From positions 1-60,243 of the forward strand of contig JAHDSQ010000026.1 in assembly GCA_018432615.1 (NCBI GenBank): 60,243 bases of DNA, written 5' to 3'. Each line of letters opens with the position of its first letter. Positions within the stretch are counted from its first letter, which is position 1. Made by a program: the position numbers and the translations under genes. This document shows, piece by piece, positions 18,061 to 25,645 of the stretch. The notes under the pieces are model-generated. The model was not told where the DNA came from, ran no database searches, and was given only the letters and a program-made list of their open reading frames with translations. The DNA is from Clostridia bacterium (lineage in GTDB: Bacteria > Bacillota > Peptococcia > DRI-13 > SM3-B62).

Positions 18061-18062
18061 AA

Positions 18063-18578
18063 TTAACCTCCTATGGTATTTTTTAAAAGTCCATTATCTA
18101 AAACAAAAGTGTGACCATTCAATGTGAAAGCTTCGTTTATATTAATACCTAAATAGCATAAAGCTTCCTCGACTTCACTTTGTGATATATTGAAAGCTCT
18201 CATTTTGTTGTTAAATGTACTGGGTTCTAATCCTTTATTTGTCATTATGTATAAAGAATTAATTACGGCTGATACAGCACCGCACTTAATATGTTCTTCC
18301 ATATTGTATGATTGACTGGCGTAAGCAGCCGCCGCTTCTTCGGGTGTCACTCTAGCTCCGGTTTTTGGTTGCTTTATACGTAGACTGCCTGACCATTCAT
18401 AGCCACCATCTTGGAAAATTTGCATAACGAAGGGCTTGCCACCGATCGTCCCTAAATTAATAGGTGTTTCAGATTTTAATTCTACTACTTGGTTGAAGCC
18501 ATTACTCTTTTTATCGGCAATGTTTTCTTTTGAACGTATAGTTAGGCTTTGTACCGGAAAAACAGGATGTATCTTCAT
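18063..18578 (-). CDS. Hypothetical protein in the 1-kb cassette
   Basis: A soluble protein of about 171 residues that I do not recognise. It has no signal peptide or membrane segment. Visible features are a short beta-rich stretch (GGKPFVMQIFQDGGYEWSG) and an alanine-rich segment (TPEEAAAAYASQSY) before a mostly helical C-terminal half. Adjacent ATGs at 18581 and 18578 follow a GGGGGGG tract; I prefer 18578 for spacing. A longer frame to 18668 has no ribosome binding site. It precedes the small membrane-protein gene, so it may encode a partner of it. An unknown pair brought in together is plausible, for example toxin-immunity-like, but nothing in the sequence shows this. Confidence 0.6.
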   Translation of the reverse strand: MKIHPVFPVQSLTIRSKENIADKKSNGFNQVVELKSETPINLGTIGGKPFVMQIFQDGGYEWSGSLRIKQPKTGARVTPEEAAAAYASQSYNMEEHIKCGAVSAVINSLYIMTNKGLEPSTFNNKMRAFNISQSEVEEALCYLGININEAFTLNGHTFVLDNGLLKNTIGG

Positions 18579-18688
18579 CATAATTCCCCCCCTTGTTAAG
18601 TATGCAATACTATATTCTATAAAATTCTGATTATACCTTCTGTGTACTATGGCATATACTCGAACCATTGAAGCTTAAAGATTTATCA

Positions 18689-18752
18689 CATAAGCTTTTG
18701 CATACGAGTTATACCGCCAGGTCAAGATACCCGCAAAAAGTTGTTGATTGAA
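18689..18752 (+). pseudogene. Direct repeat, copy 2: remnant 3' end of a hydrogenase gene
   Basis: In frame this stretch reads HKLLHTSYTARSRYPQKVVD and a stop, the same C-terminus as the intact hydrogenase. The last 43 bp are identical and the preceding 21 bp differ only by four synonymous changes. Further upstream the translation (LKDLS against LSEIS) remains weakly similar and then diverges. It is therefore a fragment of a homologous allele with no gene body, left at the right boundary of the inserted segment. Confidence 0.85.
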
Positions 18753-18820
18753 ATATGGCACCGTAGTGATAAGATAGAAGTTAGATATAGTTTTATCGAC
18801 TGAGAGAGAGGTAGTGCCAA

Positions 18821-19945
18821 GTGATTGACAGGGAACGGATAGTGGAAGAATTCCTGGGGATGGTTAAGGTGACGAGCCTAAGCAGAAAAGAAGGGGAGTT
18901 TGCCTCATATCTGTCTAAAAGACTTGCAGAAATGGGATTAGAAGTAATTATCGACGAAAAGTCACGGAAATTGACGGGGTCGGATACCGGAAACGTAATA
19001 GGAAAGTGGCGAGGAAATATCGCCGGTATTCCACCTATCTTGTTTGCGGCCCATATGGATACCGTTGTGCCGGGTGAGGATATTCGTCCGGTCGTTCGTG
19101 ACGGAGTCATTTACAGCAGCGGTGATACCGTGCTGGGAGGAGATGACAAATCGGGTATTGTTGCTATCTTAGAGGCACTGCAACACATCAAGGAGGAAGG
19201 GATACCCCACGGCGATATTGAGGTACTCTTTACGGTAGGGGAGGAAATCGGGCTTCTTGGGGCGCGGTATCTGGACTATACTCTGCTTGACGCAAAGACA
19301 GGCTATGTCCTTGACTGTAACGGGGCCCCGGGTACAATAGTCAATCGTGCTCCGGCCCAGGACAAAATAAGTGCTGTGATTCACGGCAAAGCGGCCCATG
19401 CAGGGATGAACCCTGAGGAGGGTGTCAGCGCCATACAGGTTGCCGCCAGGGCAATCAACAACATGAAGCTTTTGCGGATTGATGAAGAAACAACGGCAAA
19501 TATCGGGGTTATCAACGGAGGTGCTGCCACAAACATTGTTTGTGACAGGGTAGAACTGAAGGGTGAGGCCAGAAGCTTGTCCGATGAAAAGTTGGCCCTG
19601 CAAACACAACATATGCATGACTGTCTGAGAAAGGCTTGTGAGGATATGGGGGCTGACTTAGAGATAGATTTGGGTAGAGAGTATTCGGCTTACCATATTC
19701 CTGAGAACGATATGTTGATTAGGATGGCCAAAAAGGCTGCTGAGGCGGCCGGATTAATCACAAGGGTGGTTTCTTCGGGTGGTGGGAGCGATACAAATTA
19801 TTTCAATGTTAAAGGCATCAAGGCAGTTAACTTAGGAACCGGAATGAACAAAGTGCATACCACTGAGGAGGAAATAAAGGTGGAGGATCTGGTGAACACC
19901 GCAAAGCTTGTTGCGGCAATAATCTCTGAACGTGCAGAAAATTGA
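18821..19945 (+). CDS. M20 family metallopeptidase (PepT-like)
   Basis: A cytoplasmic di-zinc aminopeptidase or deacylase of 374 residues, most like peptidase T (tripeptidase) variants. Metal and catalytic residues are visible: H78 and D80 in AAHMDTVVPGE, the bridging D109 in GGDDKSG, and the EE pair at 141-142 in VGEEIGLLGA. A lid or dimerisation domain around 180-290 carries HGKAAHAGMNPEEG, and SSGGGSDTN lies near residue 324. The GTG start at 18821 follows AGAGAGGT. A possible promoter (TTGAAA, 16 bases, TAAGAT) lies directly after the repeat copy. A strong hairpin terminator follows. Confidence 0.92.
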   Translation: MIDRERIVEEFLGMVKVTSLSRKEGEFASYLSKRLAEMGLEVIIDEKSRKLTGSDTGNVIGKWRGNIAGIPPILFAAHMDTVVPGEDIRPVVRDGVIYSSGDTVLGGDDKSGIVAILEALQHIKEEGIPHGDIEVLFTVGEEIGLLGARYLDYTLLDAKTGYVLDCNGAPGTIVNRAPAQDKISAVIHGKAAHAGMNPEEGVSAIQVAARAINNMKLLRIDEETTANIGVINGGAATNIVCDRVELKGEARSLSDEKLALQTQHMHDCLRKACEDMGADLEIDLGREYSAYHIPENDMLIRMAKKAAEAAGLITRVVSSGGGSDTNYFNVKGIKAVNLGTGMNKVHTTEEEIKVEDLVNTAKLVAAIISERAEN

Positions 19946-19972
19946 TTTTAGATCTTAACAGAATTTGCACAA

Positions 19973-20022
19973 AAAAGGTGGGTAAGGAAGCAGCATTTTC
20001 GCGGCTTCCTTACCCACCTTTT
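19973..20022. terminator. Bidirectional intrinsic terminator
   Basis: A 19-bp perfect stem (19973-19991 with 20004-20022) whose arms begin and end in A and T tracts. It lies between the convergent peptidase and hydratase genes and can serve both strands. Confidence 0.9.
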
Positions 20023-20033
20023 GGTATTTCTGT

Positions 20034-20657
20034 TTAGTAGAGTTTTGTGTATTTGAAGTCAGCAGGAATATTCAGGTCTTTATAGGCCTTTTTCTTGTTT
20101 TCTTCAACGACTGTATCTATGCCTTCGAAATAATTGTTTCCTTCGCAATCGATATCTACGACGAAGGGACCGAACTTATCGAGCTGAAGGTGCCAGGCCG
20201 CTTCGATAGTGCCCAACTCATCGAACAGGTAGACATCTTCGATTTTGATGCTGTCCAACCAGAGGTTCGGGCTCACACTTTGGGGAGAGAGATGTACACA
20301 TTTATGTTCTTTCATGGCTTGTGCAGTCTCTTCGCCCATGGTTGTTTTGCCTACGATTGCTTTCAATCCCCATTCTTTTACGGATTTAGCCCCCCATTTT
20401 TCAAACCTGATACTGGAGGTAGGAGTAAAGGATACAAGCCTCCAATCATCATTTTCTCTCACAATGATCGGTCCGACATGAATTAAGAGATTTCTCTGCT
20501 CTGTGGAAAACGGTAATTTATTTTTCTCATCAAAAATATAACGCTGTAATCTGGAACGGCAAGTAAAAGCCGGTCCGGAAAGATAAACCAGGTCACCTAT
20601 TTTTAGTTGCACAACATCTTCATCAGTAAGGGGGACATTCAAATAATATGTTGCCAT
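20034..20657 (-). CDS. Class I fumarase/tartrate dehydratase-type hydratase, beta subunit
   Basis: The 207-residue C-terminal (beta) half of a two-subunit class I hydro-lyase that adds or removes water from C4-C5 dicarboxylic acids. Family features include GDLVYLSGPAFTCRSR near 20-35, PTSSIR near 78, and AAWHLQLDKFGPFVVDID near 165. It departs from the usual enzymes: the TARDxAHKR-type motif reads TCRSRLQRY, and the region normally rich in GGAAAL reads LSPQSVSPNLW. Substrate may differ from fumarate. The ATG at 20657 has GGGAGGT upstream and lies four bases after the alpha-subunit stop. It is the last gene of the operon, ahead of a strong terminator. Confidence 0.85.
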   Translation of the reverse strand: MATYYLNVPLTDEDVVQLKIGDLVYLSGPAFTCRSRLQRYIFDEKNKLPFSTEQRNLLIHVGPIIVRENDDWRLVSFTPTSSIRFEKWGAKSVKEWGLKAIVGKTTMGEETAQAMKEHKCVHLSPQSVSPNLWLDSIKIEDVYLFDELGTIEAAWHLQLDKFGPFVVDIDCEGNNYFEGIDTVVEENKKKAYKDLNIPADFKYTKLY

Positions 20658-20661
20658 TTTT

Positions 20662-21579
20662 TTACCTCCCGTCAAACCAGTTTGGATTATCTAATTCTTC
20701 TGTTCTACCGTCGGAATAGACTCTTGTTGTTGCCCGTCTGGCGATCCAGCAATTGCTGCTCAAGGCAACTGCTATTCCGGCGATGTGGGTATAAGCGTAT
20801 TCCACATTGACTGAGAAAACGGACGTGTCCCCGCCGGAACCCATTGGACCGATACCAAGGCTGTTGATTGAGTCATAGAGATCTTTTTCGATTTGCGACA
20901 TCATTTCTTCGGGGTGGTGGGAGTCAACAAGCCGCAGGCAGGCTGCTTCTTTGGCTAAGGCTGATGCAATATTGCCCGTTCCACCTATCCCGACCCCAAG
21001 TACAGCCGGTGGACAGATAGCACCTGCCCTTGCTGCTGCGGAGTAAGCATCGATGACGAATTTTTTTATACCGGCCAAACCATCGGCAAAAGCGATCATT
21101 TTGTACCTTGTTCCTCCGAAACACTCGGAGCCCCCACCCTTTGCCGCATAGCTAATCTCAATATCATTTCCCGGGACAAATTTGTAAGTGAAGTGGGGTA
21201 TATTCATCCCGACATTAGTGCCGGGATCATATCCGGTCAGAGGGTGTTTCATAGTAGCCCTTAAGTATCCTTCTTTTGTAGCCTTTGCTACCATATTTCT
21301 TGCCAGTTCTTCTAATGCCATGAAGCCACCCTCGATTTTAGCTTCATTGCCAACCTTTAAAAAGAAGAGGGGCCAACCGGTATCGGGACATGCCGGATTC
21401 ATACGTTCAATGGAAAGATCTAAGCTTTTTAATGTGTTGTTGAACCCTTCTTTGGCTTTTTGTGTTCTTTCATTAGCTATGGCTCTGTTGAATGCTTCTC
21501 TAACATCTTTTGGTATGCAGCAAGAGCCTTTTTTAATGGTATCGAAGATGACATGTTCCAATACCTCTTTTTTTATCAT
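20662..21579 (-). CDS. Class I fumarase/tartrate dehydratase-type hydratase, alpha subunit
   Basis: The 305-residue alpha half, which binds the oxygen-sensitive [4Fe-4S] cluster. The first cluster cysteine lies in NPACPDTGWPLFF near residue 71. The others are probably in GSECFGG near 155 and GAICPPAVLGVGIGG near 190, as in fumarase A and TtdA. The PPAVLGVGIGG pattern is closer to my recollection of tartrate dehydratase-type subunits. The ATG at 21579 follows AAGGAGG; an in-frame TTG three bases upstream is a weaker alternative. It is co-transcribed with the VOC epimerase, DUF4387, AtuA-like and TRAP genes, which points to a carboxylate catabolic role rather than the general TCA cycle. Confidence 0.88.
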   Translation of the reverse strand: MIKKEVLEHVIFDTIKKGSCCIPKDVREAFNRAIANERTQKAKEGFNNTLKSLDLSIERMNPACPDTGWPLFFLKVGNEAKIEGGFMALEELARNMVAKATKEGYLRATMKHPLTGYDPGTNVGMNIPHFTYKFVPGNDIEISYAAKGGGSECFGGTRYKMIAFADGLAGIKKFVIDAYSAAARAGAICPPAVLGVGIGGTGNIASALAKEAACLRLVDSHHPEEMMSQIEKDLYDSINSLGIGPMGSGGDTSVFSVNVEYAYTHIAGIAVALSSNCWIARRATTRVYSDGRTEELDNPNWFDGR

Positions 21580-21626
21580 CAATCTAATCCTCCTTTTGAC
21601 TTAGGCCGAACGATTATATTCCCAGG

Positions 21627-22016
21627 CTATTTCTGGATGAGCTGGGAGGTAAGGCCAAGGGCATATTTTGGGTCTAAATCGGCAATTTTCCAGTCTCCGA
21701 CATTGCTCGTTCTTTCTTTAGTTATAGCGTCGGGTGGAAGTGTTTTTTTTGCTTCTTCAATATCGTCGACGAGGTAGGCAATGTGATGAAATCCTTCCCC
21801 CTTCGTCTTGAGGTGTTTACATAAAGGAGACTCCTCCGAGAGAGGGGCTAAGTACTCCAAAAAAGTCTCTCCAGCCTTGAACATGACCGCATCCATTTGC
21901 CTATCGCTGATCGTGATTCTCCTATCAGGTTCAATGTTATAAGCATCCTTCATCAGTTTAATGACCTTTTCCAGATCATGAACAGCAAATCCTAAATGGT
22001 GTACTTGTTTAAACAT
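21627..22016 (-). CDS. VOC-family protein, methylmalonyl-CoA epimerase-like
   Basis: A 129-residue glyoxalase/VOC-fold protein similar over its full length to methylmalonyl-CoA epimerase (VHHLGFAVHDLE at the start, GEGFHHIAYLVDDIEEAKK near 90). The N-terminal and central histidine metal ligands are present. The terminal glutamate, metal ligand and catalytic base in the canonical GVLIELVE ending, is a glutamine here (GLTSQLIQK). No methylmalonyl-CoA mutase gene is in the window, so the protein may act on a different 2-substituted acyl-CoA or free acid in the same operon, or have lost activity. The ATG at 22016 has GGAGGTAAATAC-like spacing upstream. Confidence 0.82.
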   Translation of the reverse strand: MFKQVHHLGFAVHDLEKVIKLMKDAYNIEPDRRITISDRQMDAVMFKAGETFLEYLAPLSEESPLCKHLKTKGEGFHHIAYLVDDIEEAKKTLPPDAITKERTSNVGDWKIADLDPKYALGLTSQLIQK

Positions 22017-22033
22017 TGTATTTACCTCCGTAT

Positions 22034-22345
22034 TTATGGTATTAAAACATTTGCCAGCAGACTATGTTGTTGACATCCGTAAATATCGGTATCCTGGATA
22101 TCTCCGCTGATATACTTCCTGGGAATCGTGATCTTGATGGAATTGACGATATCGTACTCGGTTATTAAAACCTGGGAAGGGGAGACATGATATTTTTCAG
22201 CTATCAACTCTTTGTTGATCACGCCCGAATCCTTAACCCTCTCGTAGATATTCTTTTCGGTAAACATTACATCAAAAGTTATATCAAGAGGTCCGGCATT
22301 TTTACTTCTTAAAACACCGGCCAAATCAATCAGCCTATCACTCAT
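22034..22345 (-). CDS. DUF4387 protein
   Basis: A 103-residue protein with the DUF4387 signature: LAGVLRSKNAGPLDITFDVMF at the start, a YERVKDSG helix near 34 and VLITEYDIVNSIKITIPR in the second half. These small proteins are usually encoded beside, or fused to, AtuA-like DUF1446 proteins, and probably form a complex with them; the reaction is not established. The ATG at 22345 overlaps the DUF1446 stop codon by eight bases, as expected for subunits of one enzyme. Confidence 0.85.
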   Translation of the reverse strand: MSDRLIDLAGVLRSKNAGPLDITFDVMFTEKNIYERVKDSGVINKELIAEKYHVSPSQVLITEYDIVNSIKITIPRKYISGDIQDTDIYGCQQHSLLANVLIP

Positions 22346-23705
22346 TATCCACACCTACCTCAATGTATTGAATTTTTGCTGTTTCCATCAGGTCTTCGAC
22401 TTCCACCAAGTGGTAGACGCTGAAATTGTAAACGGGACCTATAGGAATATCAGAGGGAGAATAAGGAAAGGCTATATTACCTGCTGTGGTCTTCCTTCCC
22501 GGATAGTCGCAGTGCAGTGTCTTTGCTCTGGCATTAGCACATACATCATTTGCGATATCCTGAGTCTTACCGACAACATCAATAACCATTCCTACTTCGG
22601 AAGGCAAAGCTGTTCCGTCATGAGGATTGTTTTCAACAGCATTTATGCCGTAGTTTCGGAAATTTAATGTGTAATCATCGGGACTGATTCTATCTTTTAG
22701 TGATTCTTCGACCTGTCCCTTTATTTGCTCAACAACTTCATCCATTTTTTTAATCATCAATTCTTCCCTAATCCCGCCGATGCTGATGGTACGATAACCA
22801 GCCAACTTGACGCCTTCGATTTTAATCGTTGGTTTTTCGGTTGGAACAAATTTGCTGCCTGATACCTTTACCGTACGGGCATTAAACTGCTCAAACTCAG
22901 AATTTCTCAGATCAATCATACCGTCCGGTTCATAAATGTAATACGGGTTAGCTTGTTCATAGAGGGTATGAGCCGCTACACCTTCTACCAGGCATTTTCG
23001 CAGCGGATTGGGAGGTTGGATGGTAAAGTGGTCTTTTTGGATTTCGCCGAGAATTACGTCAGAGGCACTCATCGGCTTGGCACACATTGCACCGCATTCC
23101 ATGATTTTTGCCAGATGAAAAGCCAGCCCCGGGTCGAAACCGGCACGAATAGCCGGAGCAGCAAAAATCGCCGTATCACATGCCCTTCCCGCTAGGATTA
23201 CATCTGCTCCTTCGTCAAGAGCTTTGATAAACGGGGCTATACCGATCTGACCGACAAGTCTGATGCTTTCGTCGATTGCTTCTTCGGTCAAAGGGAAGTC
23301 TTTGCTGCCCAATGTTTTTACTTTTCCTTCTCTTAATTTTTCCTTCAGATATTCTTTGCTTACCTCGGAATGGATTACGGCCATTTTGAAGTTTAGGTTA
23401 TTTTCCTTTGCTACTTCCTCAATGATGTCTTTAGCCCAATGCAAATGTGGTTCTCCGCCGCTTCCTCCGGCTGTCCCGACGATAAAGGGGATGTTTCTTT
23501 CAATTGCTGCAGGCAGGACCAATTCTGTATCTCTTTTAGTTGCCGTCCTGTTTGTAAATGATTCTCCAGACCCGAGAAAATAGGGTCCGGGGTCGGTAGA
23601 ACCACCATCGACGCCAATGATATCTAATTCATTTTCAAGGGCCTTTTCAAGCCCTTCAATCGAGTAGCCGTATCCTAAAATACCGCTTAACGATAATATT
23701 TTCAC
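22338..23705 (-). CDS. AtuA-like DUF1446 protein
   Basis: A 455-residue cytoplasmic protein of the acyclic terpene utilisation AtuA family (DUF1446), partner of the DUF4387 product. Typical segments are the N-terminal GILGYGYS and DIIGVDGGSTDPGP (residues about 8-43), a glycine-rich IPFIVGTAGGSGGEPH near 77, and VILAGRACDTAIFAAPAIR near 170. The family is seen in isoprenoid, branched-acid and organic-acid catabolic clusters, but its chemistry is not settled. The start is GTG at 23705 with CGAGGTG upstream. It sits between TRAP transporter and hydratase genes, suggesting action on the imported acid or its CoA ester. It differs clearly from the second AtuA protein at 54.4 kb. Confidence 0.88.
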   Translation of the reverse strand: MKILSLSGILGYGYSIEGLEKALENELDIIGVDGGSTDPGPYFLGSGESFTNRTATKRDTELVLPAAIERNIPFIVGTAGGSGGEPHLHWAKDIIEEVAKENNLNFKMAVIHSEVSKEYLKEKLREGKVKTLGSKDFPLTEEAIDESIRLVGQIGIAPFIKALDEGADVILAGRACDTAIFAAPAIRAGFDPGLAFHLAKIMECGAMCAKPMSASDVILGEIQKDHFTIQPPNPLRKCLVEGVAAHTLYEQANPYYIYEPDGMIDLRNSEFEQFNARTVKVSGSKFVPTEKPTIKIEGVKLAGYRTISIGGIREELMIKKMDEVVEQIKGQVEESLKDRISPDDYTLNFRNYGINAVENNPHDGTALPSEVGMVIDVVGKTQDIANDVCANARAKTLHCDYPGRKTTAGNIAFPYSPSDIPIGPVYNFSVYHLVEVEDLMETAKIQYIEVGVDNE

Positions 23706-23753
23706 TTAAAGACACCTCGTTTACGTTTTTCTTTTTCTAAGCAACAAATACTT

Positions 23754-25013
23754 TTACATTAAATTAGGGAGAAACATTATTATACCGGGAACATAGGTGA
23801 TGACAATGAGATCTATTAAGAGCATTATCAAATAAGGCATTACCCTCGATATAACTTTTTCAATGGGCAATCTGGCAATCGTCCCGGCAACATACAAGTC
23901 AACACCTACCGGCGGCGTTATATAGCCAATAGCTAGGTTGACAACCATCAAAACACCCAAAAAGACAGGATCGATCCCGTATTGCAACGCAACAGGCAGG
24001 AAAATAGGAGCGAGTATGGCAACAATGGCCGAGCCGGTAACTAATGTTCCGGCAACCAAGAACACCACATTCAGCAGCATCAAAAATACTATTTTGCTTT
24101 GGCTGATGGAGGCACAGAGTGCGCCAATTGTATGCGGAACCCTCTCATTTGTTAAAAGCCAACTAAAGACTGATGCGTTTTGAATAATAACCAGCACCAC
24201 GGCAGCGTTAATGATCGATTTGATAATAATGCTGCTAAGATCCTTTAATTCTAGACTGCGTTCCACAAAGAGGCTTATTACCAAGGCATAAACTACGGAT
24301 ACGACAGCCGCTTCGGTAGGCGTGAACACCCCTCCATATATTCCTCCCAAGATGATGACGGGCATCATCAATACAAAAATACTCTCTTTGATTTTGCTCC
24401 AAAACTCTTTTAGACTGAATTCCCGTACTTCACCGTAATCATATTTGTACGAAAAGAAGATACTTAGGGCTGCCAGCGACAAGCCCATAATCATTCCCGG
24501 GATCAAACCGCCCATGAACAACTTTCCTACCGACGTTCCTGTTACCACGCCGTACACAACCAAGGTTATGCTTGGCGGGATAACGATCCCGGTAATCCCT
24601 GATGCAGCAATGACAGCTGCGGCGAAGTCTTTAGGATAGCCTTTTTTCTCCATTTCATCGATCATAATCGTTCCGATGGAAGCACAGGTGGCCGCCGAAG
24701 AACCGGAAATCGCCGAAAAGAAAAGGGAAGCCAAACTGGCTGTTATGGCTAAACCGCCCTTGACAAAACCAACACATGACTCAGCAACGCTGATTAGCTT
24801 TTTTGTCATATTTCCTTTGGACATGATCTCGCCGGAGAGCATAAAAAAGAGGATGGCCATGATAGGAAAAGAATTTGTGCTGGCCAACATTCTTTGTATG
24901 GCCATGGAGATAGGAATTCCATCAAAATACAAGGTGATTATTGAAGCCAAGCCCAGGCATACCGCGATAGGCATGGAGGTGGCTAACAAAGCCACAAAAA
25001 TAACTAAGGCCAT
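23754..25013 (-). CDS. TRAP transporter large permease (DctM)
   Basis: The 419-residue membrane subunit with about twelve helices that couples carboxylate uptake to the sodium gradient. Family motifs: PIAVCLGLASIITLY near the N-terminus, GSSAATCASIGTI near 95, GITGIVIPPSITLVVYGV near 145, FTPTEAAVVSVVYAL near 230 and GYITPPVGVDLYVA near 370. The ATG at 25013 has GAGAGGAT upstream. With DctQ and DctP upstream it forms a complete tripartite transporter. Confidence 0.95.
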   Translation of the reverse strand: MALVIFVALLATSMPIAVCLGLASIITLYFDGIPISMAIQRMLASTNSFPIMAILFFMLSGEIMSKGNMTKKLISVAESCVGFVKGGLAITASLASLFFSAISGSSAATCASIGTIMIDEMEKKGYPKDFAAAVIAASGITGIVIPPSITLVVYGVVTGTSVGKLFMGGLIPGMIMGLSLAALSIFFSYKYDYGEVREFSLKEFWSKIKESIFVLMMPVIILGGIYGGVFTPTEAAVVSVVYALVISLFVERSLELKDLSSIIIKSIINAAVVLVIIQNASVFSWLLTNERVPHTIGALCASISQSKIVFLMLLNVVFLVAGTLVTGSAIVAILAPIFLPVALQYGIDPVFLGVLMVVNLAIGYITPPVGVDLYVAGTIARLPIEKVISRVMPYLIMLLIDLIVITYVPGIIMFLPNLM

Positions 25014-25056
25014 TTATTTTTACATCCTCTCTACATTTAAATGTAAGAAGATATTT

Positions 25057-25527
25057 TTATTGTTGTGAGCTGGCACTCAATTTTAAACGTTCCAGCATGG
25101 CTAATATGCAAAAGATTGCTCCTGCCGGAATTGCTAAATAAACATATCCCATAGGTATAAGCAGGGTCGCGGATTTTTGCGCCATGGTAAACAGTACCAT
25201 CTTATAGCCTGTAACAACTACGACCGCAAAAAAGATCGTTACCAGCAGTTCAATACCTATTAAGAAGGCTTTTTTGATTTTTGGCGGTAATAGTTCAACA
25301 AAGAAAACTACTCCCAAGTGGGCTTTTTCTCTGAAACCGTAACTGATACCGAGGAAAATCACCCAGACGAAAAGATAACGGCTCAATTCATCGATTTCAG
25401 CTATGGAAAAATTAAACACGAAACGCAAGACCACTTGCAAAAAGATTATTCCCACCAGGAAGGATGTTATAAGTATCAGAAACATACCCAACCATTTGAA
25501 TACCGTGTTGTTGATTCGTTCGATCAT
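25057..25527 (-). CDS. TRAP transporter small permease (DctQ)
   Basis: A 156-residue protein with four membrane helices. It contains the DctQ pattern FLQVVLRFVFN near residue 28, ELSRYLFVWVIFLG near 43 and GYVYLAIPAGAIFCI near 127. It bridges DctP delivery to the DctM channel. The first codons (MIERINNTVFKW) are typical of DctQ. Located between the binding-protein and large-permease genes. Confidence 0.93.
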   Translation of the reverse strand: MIERINNTVFKWLGMFLILITSFLVGIIFLQVVLRFVFNFSIAEIDELSRYLFVWVIFLGISYGFREKAHLGVVFFVELLPPKIKKAFLIGIELLVTIFFAVVVVTGYKMVLFTMAQKSATLLIPMGYVYLAIPAGAIFCILAMLERLKLSASSQQ

Positions 25528-25645
25528 AGCCAGTCGTTCCTTTCTGAAATTAAGCTTTTGATTAAGCTTATTGTTTTTTACTATTCCAGGAGGAGGAGTA
25601 AGAGGAGACCGGTCAGGAAACCTCTTACTCTCAAGAAAAGTGTAT

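Noticed and set aside
17687-18752. Insertion sequence with target-site duplication
   Set aside because: The repeat is 43-64 bp and contains synonymous differences, far longer than any transposon target duplication. No terminal inverted repeats or transposase were found.
20662-21579. Operon as part of a normal TCA cycle or propionate pathway
   Set aside because: No methylmalonyl-CoA mutase, succinate dehydrogenase or citrate synthase lies in the window, and the operon has its own TRAP importer and GntR regulator, so a dedicated catabolic role is more likely.
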